From NCBI GenBank assembly GCA_963580285.1, contig OY757011.1, positions 118,167,037-118,231,036 of the forward strand: a DNA stretch of 64,000 bases, given 5' to 3'. Made by a program: the position numbers and the translations under genes. Positions 10,236 through 20,732 of this stretch are shown piece after piece. The stretch comes from Lucinisca nassula. Its lineage: Eukaryota > Mollusca > Bivalvia > Lucinida > Lucinidae. Positions within the stretch are counted from its first letter, which is position 1. Each line of letters opens with the position of its first letter. The notes below the pieces were generated by a model, which saw nothing but the letters and a program-made list of their open reading frames with translations, did no database searches and was not told the origin of the DNA.

Positions 10236-10720
10236 TAGCTCACCTGAACCGAAGTCTCCGGGGGAGCTATTGTGAGCAGTCAATGTCCGTCGTCGTCGTC
10301 CGTCCTACCGTTCACAATAATATTTCTATAAATGACAGCTCCTCCTAAACCATTGAACAGATTTTGACCAAATTTGGCATAAATGATATGTGGGTGACAC
10401 GTTCTCTAAGTTGTTAAAAAATCCATTTCATGCAAAACTCTGGTTGCCATGGCAACAAAAAGGGGGAAAAAGTTTAAAAATCTTCTTGTGTGAAACTGAA
10501 ATACCCAGGTCTTTAATATTTGGTTTGAAGCTTCACCTAGTGGACCTCTACCAAGATTGTTCAAATAATAGCTGTCGGTCCAAATATTGCCCCGACCCGG
10601 GTCCACTGATTTTACATATCCTTATATAGGGAACCATTTAAACATCTTCTTCTCTAAAACCATTAGGCCTAGGTCTTTAATATTTAGTATGAAAACGTAA
10701 TGGCAGATAAAATGAGGTAA
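10236..10720 (+). repeat. 'AGCTCACCTG' repeat with GTC-rich block
   Basis: Starts agctcacctgaaccgaagtctccgggggagct and continues with gtccgtcgtcgtcgtccgtcc. The same opening is at 21597. The following 'attttgaccaaatttgg' and 'ggttgccatggcaac' blocks are also shared with the second copy in spirit. The open frame across it is not convincing as coding. Confidence 0.55.
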
Positions 10721-10804
10721 CCCTACAAAACATTTGGCCAAGAGTTTCTACCCTTGTCTCTAATTTTAGAACTATGTATTTTTTTTCTATTTCAAATAAA
10801 GTGA

Positions 10805-11000
10805 TTCAAGTCCCTATGGCTACAGACGACTTTTCGCTGCATCAGTCAGTCACTTAGAAATTCCTGTCGGGTACGCAAGAATTACTGTCTTTCGGCGGTC
10901 AGGCAAAGGAGATAAAACAAAATCTTTTACATTAAAGTCTGATGATTTCATTGACTTTGTTTCAGACACTTGGACCTCCATTAAGTTTTTATTTCTAATT
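10805..11000 (+). pseudogene. Possible degraded or partial coding exon
   Basis: A frame open from just after 10797 contains the protein-like stretch ITVFRRSGKGDKTKSFTL followed by KSDDFIDFVSDTWTSIK (codons about 10880-10986). A second frame beginning with ATG near 10816 reads MATDDFSLHQSVT and then stops, so one frameshift could join them. Composition (charged, no low complexity) is unlike neighbouring repeats. A plausible acceptor (gattcaag) lies just before. The frame then runs on into an unlikely hydrophobic, GT-repeat-coded region. I do not recognise the family. Confidence 0.28.
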
Positions 11001-11084
11001 CTTACCAGTAAGTGTTGGTTAACTGTGTTTGTAATGAAAGTTTCACACTTTATGTTATTTTATTTTATCTATTTATTCATTTAC

Positions 11085-11096
11085 GTGTGTGTCTGT

Positions 11097-11127
<31 letters not shown>

Positions 11128-11131
11128 GGGG
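11085..11131. repeat. (GT)n then poly-G
   Basis: A GT microsatellite followed directly by a G-run of about 20. Confidence 0.9.
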
Positions 11132-11385
11132 TAGTAACTTCCCTTGCTATCAATTTCTCAATGTAAAATACCTAAGACAAGATCATTTTTGGTCGTTATT
11201 TTTGTTTTACACTTTTGACCGATTTTCATTTATTTTAAGCTGATTCTAGGACTTCTGAGATCCGGAATAGTGATTCTTGCATACCCGACAACTTCAGCGA
11301 TAATGTTCGATAAACGACGAACGTGAATCAATAAGCCTTAGAAACAGTGTTTTCGAAAGCCAGATGCAGTTTTAAACGCTGTTTT

Positions 11386-11812
11386 ATGGGACCAGACTAG
11401 CTAGTTTCAGCCATCAAGAATGTTCAAGAAGGGGTTATCCTTTCGAAGCAATGAATACACCACAGCACAGGGAAATATGGAGTTTACATTTTTTCTGGGC
11501 CAGACTAGCTAGTTTCGGCCATTTAGACCTAATCAGTGACCCTCAAATATTTTCAAAATTCTATTATGGAATCAATGATCCCAAAGGACCAGAAAATATA
11601 AACTACACTATGATGTAGGGCAGGGAGACTTTTTACGGCCGCCACACATTCCCAGACAACAGCTGTAATGACGTCATATATGTTCAAGAAGGGGTTATCA
11701 TTTGGAAGCAATGAATACACCACAGAACTGGAAAATATGGAGTTTACATTTTCTCTGGGCCAGACTAGCTAGTTTCGGCCATTTAGGCCTAATCAGTGAC
11801 CCTCGAAGTAAT
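11386..11812 (-). repeat. R260 repeat, about 1.6 units, inverted relative to 48.9-49.8 kb
   Basis: Units share gggccagactagctagtttc, aatcagtgaccctc, aaaggaccagaaaatataaac, actacactatgatgtagg, ggaagcaatgaatacaccac. Reverse complements of these words make up the 48925-49770 array. Non-coding. Confidence 0.75.
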
Positions 11813-12950
11813 GCTGACAACGAATATCAGCCGATACTAGTTTCTGCTATCAAAGTAGAGTGAAACAAAGATCAGGAATCGATACAATTAACTTACTCCA
11901 CCCATCAAAGACACCAAAGGGAAAGAAACACAAACATGAAGTGACCAGACCGTAATGGAAACCTAGACAAAGGAAGGTCATAAGGACAGTTACTTTCCCA
12001 CAAAATGGCCAAATGGCCATCCAAAATAAAAAGACACAAGTGATACCCACAGTAAGTAACAAACAACAACATAAATAAACCACCACAGAAGAAACATTGG
12101 AACGGTCAGTGGAAAGAATTCCTCTGGGGAGGGGGGGGGGCTTAAATCAAAATCACATGGTCATAATCCTCGCCCTTACCTCTGTCGCGGTATACACTAA
12201 TTTTGTTTACTCCGCATGAAGGCTTCCTAACTCATCAGTGTAACATCTCCGAGAACATACAAATAAAAAAAACTACAGAGATGAAACAAGGTTGAGGACT
12301 CGACAGCATACAACAACAGAATTGCTGGGACAAAAGAAAACCAACAGTTAGACTCCGAGGGGCCCGACCAAAGCCTCATCAGTGGCCCTTAAAGAAAATC
12401 TGACTATTAGTGTCAGTGAAATGGCATGAGAAATTATAACTGCAATTTAGACGGTAACATGTCTGACAAGTTAACACTCACCAGCCTGTGTCGCTGTGTA
12501 CTCTGACCAGAACCATAAATGTTCACTCTTGAGAACCAAAGATGGCTCATGCAGACTGAAGGCGCATACATGCAGGCTAATATGAGCCTTTGCTGGCTGC
12601 ACAATAAAACAGGTTTTCTTGTGACGCGGCTCATAAAGTGCTATTCATTTTACTCAAGGACTCTGGGTTCATTAAAGAAATGTTCGTACTTCCTTTTGCT
12701 GGAGTAGTTACCATGAATACCTTTATTTAGAATTATGATAGCAGACCCCAGTGGTAATGCTATAGGCCGTCGCAAGGCGGTCGTTTCCTTTGCGGTCTCT
12801 CGTGTGTTTGTCGGTTTTGTGCTATTGGTGCACGCACACTTTTGGTGGCGTTTGTACCGTCGTCACACCTTCTCTTGCTTTCTTTGATGACTTGTGACGG
12901 CTGTGGTCTTTGATTGTGGCTTTTCCTGAGTCACCTGTTCTTATTATTCG
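11813..12950. other. No gene recognised
   Basis: Contains a G-run at about 12126-12140 and short open frames with no convincing protein features. A 'tgcaggctaatatgagcctt' word near 12570 recurs near 16420-16440, suggesting an old repeat. Confidence 0.45.
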
Positions 12951-12952
12951 TA

Positions 12953-13076
12953 TAGCAAACAGTGAATACACAGATCAGACTGCTTCTAGAGGAGACTACC
13001 TCTCAAGGAGCAGTCTGATCAGGGTCTACCGTGCTAAAAGGAACAGTCTGTTCAGGGTTTACACTGTTTGCCATTT
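12953..13076. repeat. GCAAACAGTG hairpin with duplicated right arm
   Basis: Left arm agcaaacagtgaatacacag; core gatcagactgct / agcagtctgatcagggtcta; then a second right arm cagtctgttcagggtttaca ending ctgtttgcc. Confidence 0.65.
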
Positions 13077-13179
13077 AATTGAAATCCAGTAGAGCTACAG
13101 TTCCCAATCATAAATCGTGTTTCTAACATGAGCCTAAAACCGTGTTTATTTCAATGTTATGGTTATATATCATTCCAAT

Positions 13180-13500
13180 GCACTGTCGTATGTAACGCGA
13201 CGTCTGCTTGGACAACGTCAACAATTTGTGACAGTAAATTCTGCGATATACTGTCGGAAACCCGACGTCATCGCGTAAAGTCGCGTTTCATTGGCTGACA
13301 TTTGGTTTTTCGTAGCTCTCATCGCCAGCCGTTTTGTGCAAAATAGTACAGTTTTAACAAAACAACCGTATAAGTGCATTAGAATGGGGATAACGATATT
13401 ACAAAGTTGTCGGTTTTACGGTGGCAAATTCCGTTTCACGTTTTGACGCGTCGCCGTAAAATGAAATTTCCGGCCGAAAAACCTCCAATTTACTTCCCCA
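13180..13500. other. CpG-rich stretch, no gene
   Basis: Unusually rich in CpG for the window (gcgacgtc, catcgcgtaaagtcgcg, gacgcgtcgccg) and contains an inverted CCAAT-type word (cattggctga). No ORF, exon or clear TATA. Could be a decayed promoter or repeat; nothing decides this. Confidence 0.3.
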
Positions 13501-13556
13501 AATCACAATTTTGAATATAGTTATCCCCTAATTCACGAATATATTTAACAATTACA

Positions 13557-13676
13557 ATTTGATTTTTGGCGTTAATCGGCTGATGGTCAGCTAGCGGGGG
13601 TGCTAAAATTCCACGATACGGAAACCGCTTAATGCAGAATTTTAGCGGGTTCAGCCGATAAACGCCAAATAAAAAA
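13557..13676. repeat. Foldback, about 115 bp
   Basis: Nested inverted arms: tttggcgttaatcggctga / tcagccgataaacgccaaa, and gctaaaattc / gaattttagc inside. Confidence 0.75.
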
Positions 13677-13837
13677 AACAGATTTTAGCTCATAATTCGC
13701 TTTATTTTAGATCATTTCAGAGTGAAGGATACGGCTTGTGGTCCGACCAACCTCTCCTGAATATTTCTATATATTTGTCATGCTTGTGAACATAGGAATC
13801 AGACCACGGTAGACAATGCACACTTTAAAAACATAAT

Positions 13838-14058
13838 AGTCATGGTTATCCATGACAAAGCCCTATTTAAAGACAGGTCACGGTTTTCCGTTACCTGCAT
13901 TCGAGAAAATAATTTCTCCCAAACTATCACGTGGTCATTTACATAGAGAAAACGTTAACGTCATGGAAAACCATTACTTTGGCTTTTACTTATGTGTCAT
14001 GGAAAACCGTGAGAAATGATGGTCACGGTTTTCCGTAAGATACCTGACTGATTACTGG
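13838..14058. repeat. Palindromic 'CACGGTTTTCC' repeat, opposite copy of 6.48-7.01 kb
   Basis: Several short hairpins (tcatggaaaaccgtga ... tcacggttttccgtaagata) and the inverted block shared with 6480-6540. Confidence 0.5.
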
Positions 14059-14067
14059 TGCATTCCG

Positions 14068-14335
14068 TGCGACATAGTGCATTTTTCACATCTCTAAAAT
14101 GGCTACATTTCTGATAAAAATCCTTGATATTTTTGTAATAAATGTTCAAAACATAGGTTGAGGGTGCTCGTTAGAACCGCCTCATTGAGGCGGTCCTATC
14201 GAGTACCCACAACCTATGTCTTGGAGCAGAAATAAGAAAAATTATATATACCCCCGTAAACCCCAGTTTTCTTTATATAAAGTGGGGTTTAGGGGTGGGG
14301 TGGGGGGGTCTTCATTTCACGGACTTGTTCACGTG
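14068..14335 (+). mobile_element. Hairpin MITE family H, second subfamily
   Basis: Opens gtgcgacatagtgcattttt and ctaaaatggctac; central hairpin gggtgctcgttagaaccgcc / gcggtcctatcgagtaccca; then aaccccagttttctttatat and a tail tcacggacttgttcacg. Same body as 16935-17165 and 37984-38265. Confidence 0.65.
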
Positions 14336-14552
14336 TCGAGATTATTCATAAGAAATGTCAAGATCAGTTTTCCATGTAAGGTAAGAAATTAGATTGTTGT
14401 GCTGCATGATTTTCATGGGTGCAAAAATACCATAGCAACATTTGTGATATCTGATGGACAGTGTTTCAACGTTAGTTCAACGTTGAGTCAACGTTTTGTG
14501 CCTGCTGGGTTATCTGTTGCTTTGATATTCCCTATTGTTTTCTTCAGATAAT

Positions 14553-14625
14553 AAGGCTTGACATTGCATGTGAATTGTCTACTGTTAGACGATTCATATG
14601 AAACGTCAAGCCAGATATGCCGTCT
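14553..14625. repeat. Hairpin, 'GGCTTGACATT' family
   Basis: aggcttgacattgcatgtga ... attcatatgaaacgtcaagcc. The homologous and nearly perfect version is at 31256-31316. Upstream, near 14465-14500, AACGTTGA/TCAACGTT words are repeated as at 4950. Confidence 0.65.
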
Positions 14626-15358
14626 GCTTTGTTAGTTTGTGTGGTACTTTAAAATTAAGGTTGAACGTTGTATTGTCCCAATACTTAGAGGAATTAAGGT
14701 TAAAAAATATTCAAGGACAACACATAGTAAATCAACGACCTTTGAGAGTTCAACGTTCAAGCGTGATAAGGCTATTCCACGTTTTAGAGGAAGCAGGTTT
14801 CGGATTTCTTTTATCACAGGATTTTAATATTATAAATAAGTTTTTTGATAATGCCATTATGTAGAATTCGTGGCAAAGTGGTTAATATGATGCAAGACGA
14901 TCATCAGTAAAACTATATCGCCCAATATAAAACCCCAACTGAAGGCGATTTACCTAAAACGCGGACTAGTCCAAAATTAATGCGTTTTGAAAGACTATAT
15001 TCCATGATTGAATGATCATGAAATGTAAATAAACCGCCTAGTAAATACCGTACTTGTCCTGGTTAGTGCATAAACTCTAATAAGCCCATACCAATACTTT
15101 TATCATTCGACCCAAAGTCCACGTGACTGTCGCTGATTTGTAGAAAATCCAGGCAACTTATTTATAGTAAAACTGGAATCACGGGTCGAGCTTGGCGCGA
15201 CGTCTGATCAGGGTCTACACTGTTTGCTTACAGTACAGGAATGGCATGTCTAAGCCTACACTCAGAGCCAATCGACCCACCAGTGCAATTAGTGCTTTGA
15301 TTCAATAAGGATGAGAGAGTGCAAGCCCACTAAAATATTATTATTGGACTTGTGTTTA
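14626..15358. other. No gene recognised
   Basis: Short open frames at 14598-14864 lack protein features. A half hairpin ('gtctgatcagggtctacactg') lies at 15210-15230, flanked by two GGGTCGA/TCGACCC words. Confidence 0.4.
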
Positions 15359-15603
15359 TTAACCCATTTTTGTACGCTAGTGGACTCTTACACTGCTATA
15401 TGTTGGATAAGTCCATTTGTCATATATGGATTGTCAGGCCTATTGTTTTTTTTTTTTTCATTTTTATTCTATTCTTGACGGAAAATTATGTTAGCAAACA
15501 GTGCAGGCCCTGATCAGACGCCACAATCGGTGGCGTCTGGTCTGGGCCTGCACTGTTTGCCTAGGTACCCCTTTAGGGGTTTTCCCGCCTGCAATGGGTT
15601 GAT
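15359..15603. mobile_element. TTAA-type MITE, diverged right end
   Basis: Left end TTAA-CCCATTTTTGTACG; hairpin module gcaaacagtgcaggccctga...gggcctgcactgtttgcc at 15494-15560; right end acccctttaggggttttcc ... aatgggttga. Confidence 0.65.
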
Positions 15604-16061
15604 TAAGAAACTTATAAGTCGAGTTAAGTCAAGTCAAATAAATTTTATTTGAGCTCAAACAAAAATAAATCCACATATGTTTAAAGTGAGTCTAAGGAAC
15701 ATATACGGTAGAACATGACCGTGCCCTAAATGGAACATTCTAGGGCTTGCGCATTGTTCTCTTAATATGGCGAATACTGTAACCGTGAAATCTGATCTCT
15801 TCCGGGTGTATCTGTGCAAGGCAAAAAGGCTCTGATCAGCCGGCGCATCAGAGCGTTTAAATTATTGATTGCACCGGGCGGTTATGGACCATTAACAAAG
15901 CGTAGACAAAGTCGATCATCACCGTTGTTGCAACTTTGCGGACAGGCTTAGCCGCTATGTGCCCAGTACGAACATGCTTCTGAACCAGATTAATGTGTGC
16001 CTCTTTTCATACTTATCAGACACGACGTCTGCATGTTCTGTGTGTTGCTTGTCGGACAACG

Positions 16062-16317
16062 TTAACCCATATCAGTCCATTTCTAAATTTACGGGTGCCA
16101 CCCAGGTTATTTCATTATTTTTTTTTACTTACTTAGACAACAGCTTTTTTTTCAAACAAAGAAGGTCCTGATCAGGCGCGTTGTTTTGGTGTCTGACTTG
16201 GGCCTGCACTGTTTTCCAGTGTTCGGCACTAAACATGACATAAATAATGTTGAATGGGTCGCTAAACTCGAAACCAACTAAACCCATTTGGGGGTTTTCC
16301 CGTCTAAAATTGGTTAA
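16062..16317. mobile_element. TTAA-type MITE, partly deleted hairpin
   Basis: Left TTAA-CCCATATCAGTCC and right TCTAAAATTGG-TTAA. Inside are 'gtcctgatcaggcg' and 'gggcctgcactgtttt', remnants of the hairpin module. Confidence 0.5.
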
Positions 16318-16934
16318 AGTAAATCAGTCAGGCATGGTCCAAGGAGGCACAAAAACGCAAGAATCTCAACAGTGCAGTCTGGTCAGAATTTTCTGTGTTT
16401 GGATTCTGTATGAGTTGATATGCAGGCTTATTTGAGCCTTCACCGAGTGCATATGTCTGAAGGCTCATTTGGGCCAGCGTACAACAAAAAAGTGCCTTCC
16501 GACACGTGTATGCTGGCTGACTTTACGTCCCCAGCTTCGTCCAAAATTGGTCTAGTCAGTGACACGGCCACATATTAATTTTTTTATCTCCGGGGTTGTA
16601 TTCTCTGGTGGTGTTTGCAATGGTCAGGCTTCAGTTAGCATCACAGTTGTATGCTCTGGAGGGTGACTAGTGTAAACACTTTGCTCTTCATTACCAACTG
16701 TTTTGTGTTTCATTTGTTGAAAGTTTTGACTAATGCCCCAGTAGGAGTAATAGTCGATAATAAAATCTTGAAATCTTGACATTTTAAACTATTTTTCCTA
16801 GAAAAATTATCGACAATTTGTCGTCTGCTGAATCAGATCAGAGAGCGGTAAAGGTCAATAATATACATCAGTCGGCCTATTAAGGAGCATGCGGTTGACC
16901 TGACTGCGCTTCGAGGCATCACCATTACGATAAA

Positions 16935-17395
16935 ACATCCGCGCGAAATAGTGCACTTTTTTCAGATCTCCAAAATGGCTACTTTTCTGATGGAAATTCG
17001 TGATATTTTTCTGATTTATACTGTAAACATAGGTTGTGGGTGCTTGTTAGAACCGCCTCATTGAGGATCAGAAATAAGAAAAATAATGTATTCCCCCGTA
17101 AACCCCAGTTTTTGCTTTATCAAATGGGGTTTAAGGGGGTGTTCATTTCACGGACTTGTTCAGGTGATGCGCAAATATACCTATATCATTATGACCCCCT
17201 TAAAACCCATTTTTATATTGTAAAACTGGGATTTAAAAGGGTGTATATCATTTTCTCATATCTGCTCGATACACATAAATTGTGGGTACTCGTTAGAGCC
17301 ATCTCGTCGAGGCGGTTCTAACGAGTACCCACAATCTATATTTTGAGAAGAAATAAAAAAAATATTTCGTATTTTTTTACCTAAAATTTTTCATT
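16935..17395 (+). mobile_element. Two adjoining family-H MITE copies
   Basis: 16935-17165 is subfamily 2 with its hairpin cut short (gttagaaccgcctcattgagg then gatcagaaataag). 17175-17395 is a subfamily 1 copy with a full hairpin (gggtactcgttagagccatc ... ggcggttctaacgagtaccc). Confidence 0.6.
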
Positions 17396-17410
17396 TTTTT
17401 ATGTTTTAAT

Positions 17411-17636
17411 TGAGCCAGCGCATGACAAAACCTACAAAAAGACATGTGCGTCCAACGAAGACTCAGATCAGCCTGCGCATCCGCGCAGTCTGATCAGAGT
17501 CTTCGTTGTGCCCTCTAAGGATAGCTAAGAGCCAAATGCTCGTTCGTCTCAGGTAAGACTATATGGATGCGCAGGCTGATCTGAGTCTTCGACGGGCGTA
17601 CATGTCTTATTGTAGGTTTTATCGTGCGCTGGCTCA
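17411..17636. mobile_element. MITE with terminal inverted repeats of about 75 bp
   Basis: Starts tgagccagcgcatgacaaaa and ends ttttatcgtgcgctggctca. The arms pair for about 75 bp (acatgtgcgtcc / gggcgtacatgt, gactcagatcagcctgcgca / tgcgcaggctgatctgagtc). An extra inner hairpin (gactcagatc...gatcagagtc) sits in the left half. No coding capacity. Confidence 0.75.
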
Positions 17637-17854
17637 GTTGTGGATATATTTTAAATAGGCGCGTTTTCGCAATGGCTTGTTTTCATGATCAAAGTATGAA
17701 ATGTCTAAGCGCACTGTGCTCTTGATATGGCGAGTACGGTACCCATGAAAAACTCAGTAACTTCCTTATTAGAACAATATACAACAGTAATAAAAACAAG
17801 TGTTGTTTTGTGTATTAATTTTGAGCCAGACTGTAAGAAAAAATGTTTAAACCG

Positions 17855-18010
17855 GCCCCGATAGCTCAGTGGTAGAGCGTCCGCTTCGGGAATGGGAGGT
17901 CGCGTGTTCGTTCCCCAGCGGCGCCATACCAAAGGCCTGGAAATATTAGTATTAGGCGCTCCCTTGACTGTCGCTCGCATTATAAGGGGCAGTCCTAGGC
18001 AGGTAAGTTT
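17855..18010 (+). mobile_element. tRNA-derived SINE, family E
   Basis: The head resembles a tRNA: gccccgatagctcagtggta (A-box) and cgcgtgttcgttcccc (B-box), with a CTTCGGG anticodon-loop-like segment reminiscent of tRNA-Pro. The anticodon stem pairs badly, so it is not called a tRNA gene. The 3' part, gctcccttgactgtcg ... aggggcagtcctaggcaggt, is shared with 59936-60105 on the other strand. Confidence 0.7.
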
Positions 18011-18049
18011 TACAGAGCTTATGTTATTTGTTTCTATCTTTATCTTTAT

Positions 18050-18310
18050 GGGTGACCAACAAATGACCCCCATGATCTTGTTCATTGGAGCAGAACCATT
18101 TCAGATATTTTGGTCGGTCACTTAAGCAACAGTAATGTGAAGTTTGATGAAATTGGACTAAAGATGTAGAAGGAATCGACATTTATAGCTATTTTTTCTC
18201 TCTCTCTATTTTTATCTCTGGTCGTCATCTTGTTCATCCGAGCGGAACCGTTATAGCTAGTTGGTAGAGGGTCACCTAAAGACATAAAAGTCCCACAAAA
18301 TTGATACAAT
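18050..18310. repeat. Tandem-like repeat beside SINE E
   Basis: Two versions of 'gatcttgttcat..gagc.gaacc.tt...ta..t.gg...ggtcac.taa' at about 18072-18130 and 18225-18285, spaced about 155 bp. Looks like two degenerate units. The region 18311-18584 shows nothing else. Confidence 0.45.
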
Positions 18311-18584
18311 TTTATGTATGAACTTTGAAAGATGTATCAAGATAGATCGTGTAGCCCACACTAAAACTTTGTTTCACATTTGGAATAAAGTATGTTCTAT
18401 ACTCAGATTCACTAGTACTATACCTCTAATTTTAATTGATTCACAATATTTCCAGCATTAATTTTGATCACGTTTAATGAATTATCACTAACTTATCCCA
18501 GACTCACTACAGAGGTACAGCATTTCATTGGAGGCAGAGATACGGAGACTCGAATAAGTCCACACCCCCGAAAAATCAAAACAA

Positions 18585-19567
18585 CATATCCTAATACCGG
18601 TATGTCCACCATTAGCATCAAGTTTTGCTTGGCATCCACGCCTCATGCTTCGAATTAAACGCTGTATCTTTGTCCCATTCTTCCTGTAGCGCCATGGCAA
18701 GCTGCTGACGGTTGATTGGCGGATGACATCGGCTGTACACACGTTTTCCGAGCTGGTCCCAAAGGTGCTCAATTGGGTTTAAATCCGGCGGAAAACGCAG
18801 GCCAAGGAAGAACTTGCACACCATTTTGATTGTAAAAGACCATGGTTAGCCTCGCAGAATGAGCACGTGCATTCTCCTGTTGGAAAAGCGTAACGTCACC
18901 ACTATTGCGTAAAAACGTTACCACCTCAGGCTCTAAGATTTCATCGATGTACCGACGTGCCGTCAAATTGCCATCAACAACGATGAGTTGGGTTTTGAGG
19001 CACAATGAGATCTCTCCCCACCCCATTACGCTACTACCACCCCAACTTGACACCTGCTTAACACAACAGTCTTGAAATCACTTCCCACGTCGACGCCATA
19101 CTTTAAGCCGCCTATCAAACATTTCAACACAAAAACGGGACTCGTCCGTGAACAGTTCACAACGCCAACGCTGTTGTGCCCATCGGATACGCTGTCGACA
19201 ACAATTAAAGCGACTGATTCGACGTTCCGCCGTCAAAACGCCCCCCCCCCCACCACCTATACGTTTTATGGCTAGTAATACCGCGTTAAAGTTAAGGCAC
19301 TTACGCGTAAGTTATGGGTTCCCACTGTCTCCTTGGCAGTTTCCAAAGACGTCCTGAATCGGTCGCGTGAAATACTCAAAACAATGTACCGATCCTGCTG
19401 ACGTGTAGTAACACGTTTACGTCCAGGGCGTTGTCTATCATCAACAGACGCCGTAGCATTGTGCCTTCAACCAGTCGAGCAATCGTAGTGTGCAAACAAC
19501 CCATACGCTCTGCAACTACGAACGACAGCGGGTCGCTAGCAAAGTTTACATGAACACCGAGGTTCAT
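18585..19567 (-). pseudogene. Tc1/mariner transposase pseudogene
   Basis: Minus-strand fragments in shifting frames spell a Tc1-type transposase. In order: the N-terminal DNA-binding part (TTIARLVE, then PGRKRVTTRQQDRYIVLSIS), the RISRFNCCRQRIRWAQ region, LFTDESRFC with the first catalytic Asp, VSSWGGSSVMGWGEIS, VVDGNLTARRYIDEIL, FQQENARAHSA, NPIEHLWDQLGKRV, and the C-terminal IQRLIRSMRRGCQA / GGHTG. The second catalytic Asp (normally QQDNARPH) is Glu here. At least four frameshifts are needed (near 19450, about 19290-19240, about 18780 and about 18665), there is a stop in WRRRGK* near 19078, and a C-run at 19244-19254 breaks the frame. Clear terminal inverted repeats were not found. It cannot be active. 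Confidence 0.9.
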
Positions 19568-20257
19568 TTACTTTGCACGCGACCCACTGCGTTCATACTT
19601 CCATGAAAAGCAGAAAAATAAAATTCATTTATTAAATATTTACATTTTGTAAAGTCTTAATGTAAACCTATAGAAAACAATGTAGTTCATACTTCCATGA
19701 ACGCATCGAGTCACATGATTTTCAGTGACGTCAAGTGGTGTCAGTCTAAACCATGGTTCTCGTCGGGCGTTGGTGACGTCATTACTGTTTCGTTATTCGT
19801 GTAAATGTTTTTCAGCTTTAAAAGTGTGCCCTATAAGCATTTTTTCGCCGTGGGACAAAGAATGCAAATATAAAAAATAAACATAATTTTTATGCTTTTC
19901 ATGAAAGTATGAACACCAGCGGGTCACTAGCAAAGTTTAAATGAACCCCTTCATGAACATGAACAGCAGAAAAATAAAATTCTTTTCTTCAATATTTTCG
20001 TTTCCAGTGTACAGCCTAATGCAAACCTATAGAAAACAATGTAGTTCACACTTCCATGAAAGCATCGAGTCCTATGATTTTCAGGGACGTTACGTGACGT
20101 CAGCATGAACCATGGTTCTCTACGAGCGTTGGTGACGTTAACCCTGTTCCACTGTTTGTAGAAAAACAGCGGGTAAATGTTTTTCAGCTTTAAAAGTTTG
20201 CCCTATAAGCATTTTTTCGCCCAGTGATGAGGGGCAAAGAATGTAAATAAAAAAACT

Positions 20258-20560
20258 ATTCTAACACAGCGCGCCTATATAGGCAATGCAAAATAACTGT
20301 GTTTTATTCTGCAACAAATCACAGTTCGGAAGAGCGTGACGTGTGACGTCATTAAAACTGCAAATTTATGACGTCACTAGTCGATTTACTTGACGTTAGA
20401 CGGTGTAACGCCATTTTCTCGCATCGAAAACGTTAGAAAAGGATATAAATGCATGTGTTTCAGTCGATAATTTTAGCGGGATTTCTTCTAACAATGGCGA
20501 AACGTTGTGAGATTTTGAAGGAAACAACAACATTATTGCCGATTTTCAGCGTGTTAGAAT
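20258..20560 (+). mobile_element. Short element with ATTCTAACAC inverted ends and promoter-like content
   Basis: Bounded by attctaacacagcg and cagcgtgttagaat (10-bp perfect terminal inverted repeat) and inserted into a copy of the surrounding palindromic repeat. It contains two TGACGTCA sites (20344-20351, 20369-20376), CGCCATTTT (20409-20417, a YY1-type word), a TATA-like ggatataaat (20441-20450), and an ATG at 20494 opening 24 codons (MAKRCEILKETTTLLPIFSV...) that end at TAG 20566-20568, just past the element. All motif matches are seen; promoter function is inferred. Confidence 0.45.
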
Positions 20561-20561
20561 C

Positions 20562-20732
20562 GAAATAGATCAGCTCTAGCCAGTGTTTTGTTGTGTAATA
20601 AATCACAGTTTGTCGGTCAGTTGTAAGTAGACAAATCACGCGCGCTACGCGCTTGTGATTTGTCTACTTTACAACTGACATCCAAACTGTGATTTATTAC
20701 ACAACAAATCACAGCTAGAGCTGATCTATTTC
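20562..20732. repeat. Long foldback, about 170 bp
   Basis: Nested arms: gaaatagatcagctctagc / gctagagctgatctatttc, gttgtgtaataaatcacagt / actgtgatttattacacaac, and cagttgtaagtagacaaatc / gatttgtctactttacaactg, with a GCGCGCTACGCGC centre. Would form a near-complete stem. Confidence 0.85.

Noticed and set aside
17855..17930. Functional tRNA-Pro gene
   Set aside because: A- and B-boxes are present but the anticodon stem and acceptor stem do not pair, and the downstream SINE body is shared with 60 kb.
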